This document shows, in pieces, positions 1 through 7,766 of a DNA stretch of 12,744 nt. The notes under the pieces are model-generated. The model did not search any database and was not told the origin of the DNA. It saw only the letters and a list, made by a program, of their open reading frames with translations. This DNA comes from Bradyrhizobium sp. CCH5-F6. Its GTDB lineage: Bacteria; Pseudomonadota; Alphaproteobacteria; Rhizobiales; Xanthobacteraceae. The DNA is taken from positions 1 through 12,744 of the forward strand of contig NZ_LSIC01000164.1 of the NCBI RefSeq assembly GCF_001556045.1. The letters run 5' to 3'. A program made the position numbers and the translations under genes. How positions within the stretch are numbered: position 1 is the stretch's first letter; each line of letters opens with the position of its first letter.

Positions 1-2
1 GT

Positions 3-106
3 TAGAGCGTTTTCGAGCGAAGTGGACGCCGGTTCGCGTCAAGAAAACGCGTCAAAACAAAAAGCTGGAGCCGCGTTCCGATTCCATCGGAACGGCAAAG
101 GCTCTA
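3..106. repeat. Structured intergenic repeat with terminal inverted repeats
   Basis: The element is bounded by TAGAGC (3-8) and GCTCTA (101-106), which are inverted copies. Inside it, GCGTTTTC (7-14) pairs with GAAAACGC (43-50). A second hairpin has a 9-bp perfect stem (74-82 with 86-94) and a TCC loop. Nested pairing inside terminal inverted repeats is typical of dispersed palindromic elements. From memory, sequences beginning AGAGCGTTTTCGAGCGAAG recur between genes in Bradyrhizobium and Rhodopseudomonas, but copy number cannot be tested here. No coding potential is supported. Confidence 0.6.
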
Positions 107-127
107 GCCACTGGACACAACTCTTCC

Positions 128-155
128 GCGGCGCGCAGCAATGCGCGCCGCTTTT
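128..155 (+). terminator. Rho-independent terminator of an upstream gene
   Basis: A 9-bp perfect GC stem (GCGGCGCGC, 128-136, with GCGCGCCGC, 143-151) has a six-base loop and is followed directly by TTTT (152-155). The T run is only on the plus-strand side, so it should terminate plus-strand transcription entering from before the window. It also insulates the racemase gene from that transcript. Confidence 0.7.
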
Positions 156-209
156 ATTATGCGCCCATGCGCGAAAAGCGCTTGCCTCGCTGCAGTGAAG
201 GCGGGAAAA

Positions 210-227
210 GTTAATCAGACGATTAAC
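210..227. promoter_or_regulatory. 18-bp operator-like palindrome upstream of the racemase gene
   Basis: GTTAATC (210-216) and GATTAAC (221-227) form a perfect inverted repeat around AGAC. The site lies 67 bp before the GTG start of the CoA-transferase-family gene, where a repressor could act. The short 7-4-7 design fits a TetR-type operator, many of which control acyl-CoA metabolism. The protein that binds it is unknown, and no matching regulator is encoded next to it in the window. Confidence 0.4.
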
Positions 228-294
228 TCGCCCACAGAGACGAACGTCGCGCCCGCCTGGACTTGGCAGGCGCCCGCGATCCGAGGAAACAAAA

Positions 295-1404
295 GTGCTC
301 GACAAGCCCGCCCAAACCGCTTCCGTCCGCAATTCCGGCCCGCTCTCAGGCTTCCGCATCGTCGAATTCGCCGGCATCGGTCCGGGCCCGTTCGCCTGCA
401 TGATGCTGGCCGACATGGGCGCCGAAGTCGTCACCCTCGACCGGATCGGCGCGAATAAAAGCATGAAGTCGGTGGCTGGCCGCGGCCGCAAGGTGATCGA
501 GCTCGACCTCAAGGACAAGGCAGCGATTGCGCAAGTGCTCGACCTGCTCGCCGGCGCCGACGCGCTGGTCGAAGGCTTTCGTCCCGGCGTGATGGAGCGG
601 CTCGGGCTCGGTCCCGATGTCGTGCTCGCGCGCAATCCCAAGCTGGTCTACGGCCGCATGACGGGCTGGGGTCAGGAAGGCCCGCTGGCGAACGCCGCCG
701 GCCACGACATCAACTACATCTCCATCACCGGCGCGCTGGCCGCGATCGGCACGAAGGAGGCGCCGGTGCCGCCGCTCAATCTGGTCGGCGATTTCGGCGG
801 CGGCGCGCTCTATCTCGTCGTCGGCGTGCTCGCGGCGCTCCTGGAAGCTCAGAAGTCCGGCAAAGGTCAGGTCGTCGATGCCGCCATGTGCGACGGCGCG
901 GCATCGCTGATGTCCTTCTTCTTCGACATGACCGCGATGGGACGCTGGTCCGAGGGACGCGACCGCAACTTCCTCGATGGCGGCGCACATTTCTACGGTG
1001 TCTATGAATGCGCCTGCGGCAATTTCGTCTCGATCGGCTCGATCGAGCCGCAATTCTATGCGCTGCTGCGCCAGCATGCCGGGCTCACCGACGCCGATTT
1101 TGACGCGCAGATGGATCCCAAGGCCTGGCCGGCGCTGAAGGAGAAGCTCAAGACGGTGTTCAAGAGCAAGACGCGCGAAGACTGGTGCAAGATCATGGAA
1201 GGCACCGACATCTGCTTCGCGCCGGTGCTGACCATGTCGGAGGCGACGCAGCACCCCCACATGGTCGCCCGCAACGTCTTCGTGGAGCGTCACGGCATCA
1301 AGCAGCCGGGGCCGGCACCGCGCTTCTCACGCACGCCGTCGGCGGTACGCGAGCCGGAAGCGGCGGAGATCGCCGCGGTGACGAAGGCGTGGGCGGGGCG
1401 TTAG
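295..1404 (+). CDS. Alpha-methylacyl-CoA racemase-type CaiB/BaiF family protein
   Basis: This 369-residue cytoplasmic protein belongs to the family III CoA-transferase fold (CaiB/BaiF), in the alpha-methylacyl-CoA racemase branch. Members invert the 2-methyl centre of branched acyl-CoAs, or move CoA between acids. The branch is shown by the N-terminal motif [20 protein letters not shown] (17-36) and by residues matching the catalytic set of the Mycobacterium tuberculosis racemase MCR: His137 and Asp138 in AGHDIN, Asp166 in NLVGDFGGG, and Glu251 in IEPQFY. The central CoA-transferase Asp is in this same NLVGDFGGG segment. Length is normal for the family (about 360). The GTG start is chosen because GAGG (283-286) lies 8 bases upstream and the conserved N-terminus begins 16 residues later. 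The true substrate cannot be read from sequence; a link to the aromatic genes nearby is not evident. Confidence 0.88.
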   Translation: MLDKPAQTASVRNSGPLSGFRIVEFAGIGPGPFACMMLADMGAEVVTLDRIGANKSMKSVAGRGRKVIELDLKDKAAIAQVLDLLAGADALVEGFRPGVMERLGLGPDVVLARNPKLVYGRMTGWGQEGPLANAAGHDINYISITGALAAIGTKEAPVPPLNLVGDFGGGALYLVVGVLAALLEAQKSGKGQVVDAAMCDGAASLMSFFFDMTAMGRWSEGRDRNFLDGGAHFYGVYECACGNFVSIGSIEPQFYALLRQHAGLTDADFDAQMDPKAWPALKEKLKTVFKSKTREDWCKIMEGTDICFAPVLTMSEATQHPHMVARNVFVERHGIKQPGPAPRFSRTPSAVREPEAAEIAAVTKAWAGR

Positions 1405-1432
1405 TCTCTCTGCCGTCGCTTCAAGCTCCGCT

Positions 1433-1469
1433 GTCGTCCTGGATCGGCGCTTTGCTTGTCCGGGACGAC
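1433..1469. repeat. Hairpin between convergent genes (repeat-like)
   Basis: GTCGTCCTGGA (1433-1443) pairs with TCCGGGACGAC (1459-1469) over 11 bp with one G-T wobble, around a 15-base loop. It sits between the converging ends of the racemase gene and hpd, so it could stop transcription from either side, although there is no clean T run. Hairpins ending in GTCGTCC/GGACGAC look like a common Bradyrhizobium intergenic repeat (from memory). Confidence 0.45.
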
Positions 1470-1504
1470 GCCTGTTTTGACGAGCCTGCTGTGGCACGCA
1501 GCGC

Positions 1505-2620
<1,116 letters not shown>

Positions 2621-2707
2621 GCTGCTCTCCCAATTTGCTGCCGGGAGGAACTATCGTTCATGGGGCGCGCAAGAAGCGTGCAAACGGGACGCAATTTCGC
2701 TACCCTA

Positions 2708-2722
2708 TGCACGGTTTGTGCA
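2708..2722. promoter_or_regulatory. Probable Lrp/AsnC-family operator between hpd and its regulator
   Basis: TGCAC (2708-2712) and GTGCA (2718-2722) form a perfect 15-bp palindrome with a 5-base centre, the size and symmetry expected for an Lrp/AsnC dimer site. A lone GTGCA half-site at 2678-2682 is 30 bp away, about three helical turns, as expected when octameric Lrp proteins contact several sites on one DNA face. The position in the divergent region suggests autoregulation and control of hpd. No strong sigma-70 promoter is evident on either strand here. Confidence 0.55.
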
Positions 2723-2741
2723 GAAAATGGACGATTGACGC

Positions 2742-3221
2742 ATGATTTCCGTGGACGCCTTCGACCTGAAGATCCTGGGCGCGCTCCAGGAAGACGGCCG
2801 CCTCACCAACCAGGAGCTCGCCGACCTCGCGGGCCTTTCCGCCTCGCAATGCTCGCGCCGGCGGATGCGGCTGGAGGAGGAGAAGGTGATCGCGGGCTAT
2901 CATGCCGACCTCTCCAGCGAGGCGCTCGGCTTCGGCGTGATCGCCTTCATCCAGGTGGGGCTTGCGACCCATTCCCCTGACAATTCCAAGCGTTTTCGCG
3001 CGCTGGTGAACCGGATCGACGAGATCCAGGAAGCCTATTCGCTGACAGGCGATGCCGACTACGTGCTCAAGGCGGTGCTGCGCGACCTCAAGGGTCTCTC
3101 CAACCTCGTCAACGACGTCTTGATGCCGCACCAGAGCGTGGCGCATGTACGCTCCTCGATCGTGCTCGACAGGCTCAAGGAAAGCTCCAGACTGCCGCTC
3201 AAGGAAATCAAGGCCGGCTGA
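2742..3221 (+). CDS. Lrp/AsnC family transcriptional regulator
   Basis: This 159-residue protein has the complete family architecture. An N-terminal winged helix-turn-helix (about 6-52) includes LTNQELADLAGLSASQCSRR, and a C-terminal RAM ligand-binding domain (about 66-142) contains the effector-pocket signature TGDADYVLK (102-110). Members form dimers or octamers and sense amino acids or related metabolites. Divergent placement from hpd and the palindrome in the shared intergenic region point to local control of tyrosine breakdown, with tyrosine, phenylalanine or hydroxyphenylpyruvate as plausible but unproven effectors. The ATG is the first in frame, gives the usual family N-terminus and has only a weak ribosome-binding site. 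The DUF1272 gene follows on the same strand after 72 bp. Confidence 0.92.
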   Translation: MISVDAFDLKILGALQEDGRLTNQELADLAGLSASQCSRRRMRLEEEKVIAGYHADLSSEALGFGVIAFIQVGLATHSPDNSKRFRALVNRIDEIQEAYSLTGDADYVLKAVLRDLKGLSNLVNDVLMPHQSVAHVRSSIVLDRLKESSRLPLKEIKAG

Positions 3222-3293
3222 AATCGAGGGAAATGCGGCATTCGCGGTGCGCGAGCGATCTGCAATGATCCACATAAATGCGGAGATTCAATC

Positions 3294-3605
3294 ATGGCCC
3301 TCCAGCTTCGACCCAACTGCGAATATTGCGATCGCGACCTGCCGCCAAACGCAACGGACGCTCGGATCTGCTCCTACGAATGCACGTTCTGCGCGGATTG
3401 CGTCGAGACGAAACTGTTCAACGTCTGCCCGAACTGCGGTGGCGGTTTTGCCCCGCGCCCGATCCGGCCGGCGCAGGAATGGCGGCCGGGCGTATGCGCC
3501 AGCAAGCAGACGCCGTCCGACAAGCGGGTGCACCTGAAGTACAGCGTGGATGATGTCGCCGCGCATTGTGCACGGATACGCGATGTGCCGCCGGATAAAC
3601 GGTAG
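3294..3605 (+). CDS. DUF1272 small cysteine-rich protein
   Basis: This 103-residue protein opens with the recognisable DUF1272 pattern (LRPNCEYCDRDLPP, then ARICSYECTFCADC and VCPNCGG). Eight cysteines at 9, 12, 26, 30, 33, 36, 45 and 48 form four pairs, the layout of a treble-clef or RING-like domain holding two zinc ions. This metal role is inferred. The C-terminal 50 residues are basic and lack motifs. GGAG at 3282-3285, 8 bases before the ATG, supports the start. No function is established for the family that I know of. It is codirectional with the Lrp gene and ends before a palindromic repeat that separates it from the converging fahA. Confidence 0.85.
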   Translation: MALQLRPNCEYCDRDLPPNATDARICSYECTFCADCVETKLFNVCPNCGGGFAPRPIRPAQEWRPGVCASKQTPSDKRVHLKYSVDDVAAHCARIRDVPPDKR

Positions 3606-3615
3606 GCTCTCTCCA

Positions 3616-3701
3616 CGTCATTGCGAGCGCAGCGAAGCAATCCAGAATCCCTCCGCGGAGAAACTCTGGATTGCTTCGTCGCTTCGCTCCTCGCAATGAC
3701 G
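3616..3701. repeat. Long palindromic REP-like element
   Basis: The outer arms CGTCATTGCGAG (3616-3627) and CTCGCAATGACG (3690-3701) are perfect inverted copies. A second paired segment, CGAAGCAATCCAGA (3633-3646) with TCTGGATTGCTTCG (3665-3678), continues the stem after a short bulge, and the loop contains a 10-bp palindrome, CTCCGCGGAG (3651-3660). From memory, elements with CGTCATTGCGAGCGCAGCGAAGCAATCCAGA arms are abundant between genes in Bradyrhizobium and related Rhizobiales. It lies between the convergent ends of DUF1272 and fahA and could serve as a bidirectional terminator. Confidence 0.75.
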
Positions 3702-3723
3702 GTGTTTGTGGCGATGGCGGAGA

Positions 3724-4995
3724 TCACTCCGCCGCCAGGATCGTCCCCTCGACCTCGCCGAAGCCGACGCGATAGCCGTTGCCCTGGCACCAGCCGCGCA
3801 TCACGAGACTGTCGCCGTCTTCCAGGAACGAGCGCTTGGCGCCGCCGGGCAGCTCAACTGGCTCGGTGCCGTTCCAGCTGATCTCGAGCAAGCTGCCGCG
3901 CTGGTCCTTCTCCGGGCCGGAAATGGTGCCGCTGCCCAGGAGATCGCCGACATTCATGGCGCAGCCGGAGGAAGCGTGGTGCATCATTTGCTGCACCGAA
4001 GACCAGTACATGTACTTGAAATTTGTGCGGCTGATGCTGGCGGCAGCATTGGCGCCGGCGGCACGCAGGGACACGTCGAGCGCGATGTCGTAGTTCTGCG
4101 GCTTCGCCTGCTTGAGATAATCGAGCGGCACCGGCTCCTGCTCCGGTCCCTTCAGCCGGAACGGCTCCAGCGCCTCGCGCGTCACCACCCAGGGGCTGAT
4201 CGAGGTCGCAAACGCCTTGGCAAGGAACGGCCCGAGCGGCACATATTCCCATTGCTGGATGTCGCGCGCGCTCCAGTCGTTGAGCAGCACGAAGCCGAAG
4301 ATCATCTCCTCGGCCTGTTGCTCGGTGAGCATGCCGCCCATCGGCGAGGGCTGGCCGACCACGACGCCCATCTCGAGCTCGAAGTCGAGCCGCTTGCAAG
4401 GCCCGAAGCTCGGCACATCCACATTCGGCGGTTTCAATTGCCCGCGAGGCCGCTTCACCTTCGTGCCGGAGACCACGACCGTCGATGCGCGGCCGTTATA
4501 GGCGATCGGCATATGCAGCCAGTTCGGCTGCAGCGCATTGTCCTTGCCGCGGAACATGACGCCGACATTGGTGGCGTGCTCTTTCGACGAATAGAAGTCG
4601 GTGTAGCCGGAGACGGCGAAGGGCAGATGCAATCTGGCGTCCCGCATCGGCACCAGCGCCTGCTTGCGCAGCTCCTCGTTGTCGCGCAGCTCCGGATGAT
4701 CGTGACGCAGCAGCTCGCTGATCCGCGCCCGTGTCTTCGTCCACACCTTCGGCCCCAGCGCCATGAAGGGGTTGAGTGATGCTGCCGAGAACACGCCGAG
4801 CGGCCCGACGTCGAGCCGCGAATCCTGCTCGAGCTGCCAGAGATCGAGCACGTAGTCTCCGATCGCGACCCCGACCCGCGGCGTCGGGTTGGCCGCGGTC
4901 GAGAACACGCCATAGGGCAGGTTCTGGATCGGGAAATCGGAGGCCGGACCGACGTCGATGAAGGAGCGGAGGCTGGGGTCGTTGGGGTGGGGCAT
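3724..4995 (-). CDS. fahA: Fumarylacetoacetase
   Basis: A 423-residue fumarylacetoacetate hydrolase catalysing the last step of homogentisate catabolism: fumarylacetoacetate plus water gives fumarate and acetoacetate. The N-terminal SH3-like domain (about 15-125) contains FPIQNLPYGVFS. The catalytic domain holds the full set matching the mouse enzyme with a constant +7 offset: Asp133 and His140 (TDFYSSKEHATN), Glu206 and Glu208 (LDFELEMG), Asp240 (LLNDWSARD) and Lys260 (FLAKAF). These bind the metal and form the catalytic network. I chose the ATG at 4993-4995, 11 codons inside the longest frame, because MPHPNDPSLRSF is the usual N-terminus and GGGA lies just upstream. It is the distal gene of the hydroxylase-hmgA operon, separated from hmgA by 210 bp filled mainly by a large palindromic element, so its expression may depend on read-through or a promoter of its own. 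Confidence 0.96.
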   Translation of the reverse strand: MPHPNDPSLRSFIDVGPASDFPIQNLPYGVFSTAANPTPRVGVAIGDYVLDLWQLEQDSRLDVGPLGVFSAASLNPFMALGPKVWTKTRARISELLRHDHPELRDNEELRKQALVPMRDARLHLPFAVSGYTDFYSSKEHATNVGVMFRGKDNALQPNWLHMPIAYNGRASTVVVSGTKVKRPRGQLKPPNVDVPSFGPCKRLDFELEMGVVVGQPSPMGGMLTEQQAEEMIFGFVLLNDWSARDIQQWEYVPLGPFLAKAFATSISPWVVTREALEPFRLKGPEQEPVPLDYLKQAKPQNYDIALDVSLRAAGANAAASISRTNFKYMYWSSVQQMMHHASSGCAMNVGDLLGSGTISGPEKDQRGSLLEISWNGTEPVELPGGAKRSFLEDGDSLVMRGWCQGNGYRVGFGEVEGTILAAE

Positions 4996-5026
4996 TGGTT
5001 TCCCGTGGCGCAGCGGTGGCAATGTC

Positions 5027-5197
5027 ACCCTCCCCTGGAGGGGGAGGGTCGGCTCATATTGAGCGCAGCGAAATATGAGACGGGGTGGGGTGATCTCTCA
5101 ACACGGGCACTGTTGGACGTGGAGAGACCGTCACCCCACCCCGCTACGCATTCCGCTTCGCTGCATGTGTAGCGACCCTCCCCCTCCAGGGGAGGGT
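5027..5197. repeat. Nested palindromic element between hmgA and fahA
   Basis: The two outer arms (5027-5051 and 5173-5197) are perfect 25-bp inverted copies. Each arm is also a hairpin by itself (ACCCTCCCC, 5027-5035, with GGGGAGGGT, 5041-5049). Inside are CTCATATT/AATATGAG (5053-5060 with 5072-5079), CGGGGTGGGGTGA/TCACCCCACCCCG (5081-5093 with 5131-5143) and GCTAC/GTAGC (5143-5147 with 5169-5173). The whole could fold into a cloverleaf-like or cruciform structure. It is open in one minus-strand frame, which explains a short spurious ORF running out of the hmgA end. It looks like a dispersed bacterial interspersed element; copy number is not testable here. Confidence 0.75.
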
Positions 5198-5205
5198 AAG
5201 CAAGA

Positions 5206-6552
5206 CTACGGCCGGCTCGGATCGAATTTCTTCTCCAGGCCCTTCCAGCAATCCGCGTAATCGTCCTGCAATGTCGATGCGTTCGCCGCATGCGCGGTGA
5301 CGCGCTGCGGGTAGCGGGTCTCGAACATGAAGGCCATGGTGCCCGTCAGCTTCACCGGCTTAAGCTCGCCATTGCTGGCATGCTCGAAAGCATCGCGGTC
5401 CGGGCCGTGCGGCAGCATGCAATTGTGCAAGCTCATGCCGCCGGGGACGAAGCCTTGCGGCTTGGCGTCGTAGACGCCGTAGATCAGCCCCATGAACTCG
5501 CTCATGATGTTCATGTGGTACCAGGGCGGACGGAAGGTGTTGTCCGCGACCATCCAGCGCTCGGGGAAGATCACGAAGTCGATGTTCGCGGTGCCTGCGG
5601 TCTCCGACGGCGAGGTCAGCACCGTGAAGATCGAGGGATCTGGGTGGTCGAAGCCGATCGCGCCGACGGGAGAGAAGGTGCGCAGATCGTACTTGTACGG
5701 CGCGTAATTGCCGTGCCAGGCGACGACGTCGATCGGCGAATGGGCGAGCTGCGTCTTGAACAGCGAACCGCCCCACTTCACGAACAGCTCTGTCGGCGTG
5801 TCCTTGTCCTCGTAATGCGCGACCGGCGTGAGGAAGTCGCGCGCATTGGCAAGGCAATTGGCGCCGATCGGCCCGCGTTCCGGCAGCGTGAAGGCACCGC
5901 CGTAGTTTTCGCAGAGATAACCGCGCGCAGGACCATTCGGAATCTCGACGCGGAACTTGACACCGCGCGGGATCACCACGATCTCGCCGGGCTCGGCATC
6001 GATGCGGCCGAACTCGGTGACGAGCCGCAAATTTCCCTGCTGCAGCACGAACATCAGCTCGCCGTCGGCATTGTAGAAATGCTGGTCCACCATCGATTTG
6101 GTGATGAGGTAGACATGTGCGGCCATGCCTGCCTGCGTGTTGACGTCGCCGGCCGTCGTCATGGTCTGCACGCCCTGCACGAAGGTGACCTCATCCTTCG
6201 GAAGCGGCGTCGGATCCCAGCGCAGCTGCGCGATCGGCAGATCGTATTCGTGGCACGGTGCCGAGCGCCACAGGCCGGCATCGACCTTGTCGAAGCGGCC
6301 GGAATGCTTCACCGAGGGACGGATGCGGTAGAGCCACGAGCGCTCATTGCTGCCCCGCGGCGCGGTGAAGGGCGAGCCCGAGAGCTGCTCGGCATAAAGG
6401 CCATAGGCGCAGCGCTGCGGCGAGTTGCGCCCGATCGGCAATGCGCCGGGCAGCGCCTCGGTCTCGAAACTGTTGCCGAAGCCGGACATGTAGCCGGGCG
6501 TGACCTGCGCCGAGCTGCGGATGATCTGGTCGGGTGAGGTGTTGATGTTCAT
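5206..6552 (-). CDS. hmgA: Homogentisate 1,2-dioxygenase
   Basis: A 448-residue cupin-fold Fe(II) ring-cleavage dioxygenase that turns homogentisate and O2 into maleylacetoacetate. The iron ligands correspond to the human enzyme with a constant +11 offset: His346 (PPWYHMN), Glu352 (MSEFMG) and His382 (LPHGPD); the catalytic His303 is in FDHPDPS. The N-terminal [18 protein letters not shown] is diagnostic. The start at 6550-6552 is preferred over an upstream in-frame ATG because AGGAGGAGGA lies at an ideal distance and the extra ten residues would be basic and unconserved. The stop codon of the preceding MBL-fold gene is only 2 bp upstream of this ATG, and the ribosome-binding site lies inside that gene's last codons, so the two are probably translationally coupled. 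Confidence 0.97.
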   Translation of the reverse strand: MNINTSPDQIIRSSAQVTPGYMSGFGNSFETEALPGALPIGRNSPQRCAYGLYAEQLSGSPFTAPRGSNERSWLYRIRPSVKHSGRFDKVDAGLWRSAPCHEYDLPIAQLRWDPTPLPKDEVTFVQGVQTMTTAGDVNTQAGMAAHVYLITKSMVDQHFYNADGELMFVLQQGNLRLVTEFGRIDAEPGEIVVIPRGVKFRVEIPNGPARGYLCENYGGAFTLPERGPIGANCLANARDFLTPVAHYEDKDTPTELFVKWGGSLFKTQLAHSPIDVVAWHGNYAPYKYDLRTFSPVGAIGFDHPDPSIFTVLTSPSETAGTANIDFVIFPERWMVADNTFRPPWYHMNIMSEFMGLIYGVYDAKPQGFVPGGMSLHNCMLPHGPDRDAFEHASNGELKPVKLTGTMAFMFETRYPQRVTAHAANASTLQDDYADCWKGLEKKFDPSRP

Positions 6553-6554
6553 GA

Positions 6555-7511
6555 CTATCCTCCTCCTTGCAAGGCGGCCCACATTTCCTGGTCGCGCTTG
6601 TCGGTCCAGATCACAGGGTCGTCGATCCCCGACGCTTCGTCATAGGCGCGCGACACATTGAACGGCAGGCAGTGCTCGTAGATGGCGAAGCTGTGGAATT
6701 TCGGATCCATCACCTCGCGGGTCGCCGCCATCGATTCCTTCAGCGTGCGGCCTTTCGCGACGGAGATTTCGGCGGCGCCATAGAGCGAGGTGACGAAGTC
6801 GCGCGTCATCGCGATGGCTTCGCGCACCGTGGCCGTGCCCTTCAGCGCATCGCCGCGACCCGGCGCGATCGCCTTCGGATTGAAGTTGCGGATCTCGTTC
6901 AACGTCATCGGCCATTCGCGCAGATGCGCATCGCCGCAATAGCAGGCCGAGTGATATTCGATGAGATCGCCGGAGAACATCACCTCCGCGTCCGGAACCC
7001 AAGCGACGATGTCACCGGAGGTGTGGCCGGCTCCGAGCTGCATCAAACGCACCTCGCGCTTTCCGAGATAGATTGTCATCTCGCCTTCGAAGGTCAGCGT
7101 CGGCCAGGTCAGGCCGGGGATGCTCTGCGCGTCCTGGAACAGGCGCGGGAAGCGGCCATATTCGGAATCCCAATCCTGCTTGCCGCGCTCCTGGATCAGG
7201 CGATAGGTCTCCTGCGAGGCGACGATGCCTTGCGCCTTGTAGGCGGAGGCCCCCAGCACGCGCACGGCGTGATAGTGCGACAGCACGACATATTTGATCG
7301 GCTTGTCGGTGACGGCGCGCACGCGCTCGATCACCTTGTTCGCCATCGCAGGCGTTGCCTGCGCGTCGAACACGAGGCAGCCGTCGTCGCCGACGATCAC
7401 GGCCGTGTTCGGATCGCCCTCGGCGGTGAAGGCGTAAAGATCGGTGCCGATCTCGGAGAAGGTGATCTTCTTCTCGGCGAGGTCGCCGGTTGATGCGAAG
7501 TTCTTCGCCAT
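6555..7511 (-). CDS. MBL-fold protein with an incomplete metal site
   Basis: This 318-residue protein has a metallo-beta-lactamase fold: a strand-rich N-terminus with [13 protein letters not shown] (38-50), a modified first motif, AGHTSGD (161-167), and FSGDLIEYH (179-187). Canonical members bind two zincs with HxHxDH, a second His, an Asp and a final His. Here the first motif is SHYHAVR: His79 and His81 are kept, but the Asp and His are Val83 and Arg84. His163 and Asp182 are present, while the final His (normally in PGHG) is Arg219 in PGRG. A Zn1-like site could remain; the Zn2 site should not. The position between the hydroxylase pair and hmgA suggests a role with homogentisate or its ring-cleavage product, such as a lactone or thioester hydrolase, but this is a guess. 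AAGGAAG before the ATG supports the start. Confidence 0.85.
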   Translation of the reverse strand: MAKNFASTGDLAEKKITFSEIGTDLYAFTAEGDPNTAVIVGDDGCLVFDAQATPAMANKVIERVRAVTDKPIKYVVLSHYHAVRVLGASAYKAQGIVASQETYRLIQERGKQDWDSEYGRFPRLFQDAQSIPGLTWPTLTFEGEMTIYLGKREVRLMQLGAGHTSGDIVAWVPDAEVMFSGDLIEYHSACYCGDAHLREWPMTLNEIRNFNPKAIAPGRGDALKGTATVREAIAMTRDFVTSLYGAAEISVAKGRTLKESMAATREVMDPKFHSFAIYEHCLPFNVSRAYDEASGIDDPVIWTDKRDQEMWAALQGGG

Positions 7512-7529
7512 AAATACTTCCTTACAAGT

Positions 7530-7754
7530 CTATTGTTGTTGCTGCTGTTGCTGCTGGTCGTCGATCATGCGGCGCTGGGCGAGCCCGATCGCCTCACGCA
7601 GCACGTCGATGTCCCCGATATGGTTGGCAAGGATCAGGACCAGCGCCGCATCGAAGTCGGCGCTCTGCTCCTCCGTGAGACCGCGATGCGCCTCGACGAT
7701 GGCGCGGAAGGCATCGTCGGGGCGTGCGAAGTTCGAGCTGGTTGAAAGACCCAT
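7530..7754 (-). CDS. DUF2783 small protein, MhaB-like hydroxylase partner
   Basis: This 74-residue acidic, helical protein I recognise as DUF2783 (LTEEQSADFDAALVLILANHIGD, 26-48, with flanking sequence). It begins 12 bp after the FAD hydroxylase stop; the best ribosome-binding site, GAGG, overlaps that stop (TGAGG), which implies coupled translation. In P. putida U, 3-hydroxyphenylacetate 6-hydroxylase was described as a flavoprotein (MhaA) needing a very small coupling protein (MhaB). Size, order and pathway fit that arrangement, so a coupling or stabilising role is likely but inferred; I could not compare sequences. The protein ends in eight consecutive glutamines (67-74) directly before the stop, which looks unusual and may be a variable tail. 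Confidence 0.78.
   Translation of the reverse strand: MGLSTSSNFARPDDAFRAIVEAHRGLTEEQSADFDAALVLILANHIGDIDVLREAIGLAQRRMIDDQQQQQQQQ
7533..7556 (-). repeat. Glutamine-codon (CAR)8 trinucleotide tract
   Basis: Eight consecutive CAG/CAA codons, in coding order CAG CAG CAA CAG CAG CAA CAA CAA, end the DUF2783 gene immediately before TAG. The tract is an interrupted trinucleotide repeat and could change length by slippage without shifting frame. Confidence 0.8.
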
Positions 7755-7766
7755 TGCGCAAGAACC

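Noticed and set aside
141..458. 105-codon plus-strand ORF before the racemase gene
   Set aside because: It starts inside the terminator hairpin, overlaps the racemase gene in another frame, and has no recognisable sequence.
346..1293. 315-codon minus-strand open frame opposite the racemase gene
   Set aside because: His/Arg/Asp-rich shadow translation without motifs; the plus strand encodes the recognised protein.
3606..3723. Possible CRISPR or tRNA-like structure from the repeated GCAATCCAGA segments
   Set aside because: Only one inverted pair is present, with no direct repeats or spacers and no tRNA cloverleaf landmarks; it is a REP-like palindrome.
3706..4779. 357-codon plus-strand open frame opposite fahA
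   Set aside because: Antisense shadow; the fahA strand carries all active-site residues at the expected spacing.
5025..5291. 88-codon minus-strand ORF overlapping the hmgA end
   Set aside because: It is made of the nested palindromic repeat plus out-of-frame hmgA sequence; repeat-derived open frames of this kind are usually spurious.
5290..6537. 415-codon plus-strand open frame opposite hmgA
   Set aside because: It is antisense to a gene with complete catalytic residues; its translation is rich in Arg, His, Asp and Ala without any motif, as expected for the complement of a high-GC gene.
6567..7493. 308-codon plus-strand open frame opposite the MBL-fold gene
   Set aside because: Antisense shadow of a recognised gene, with no ribosome-binding site or family motif.
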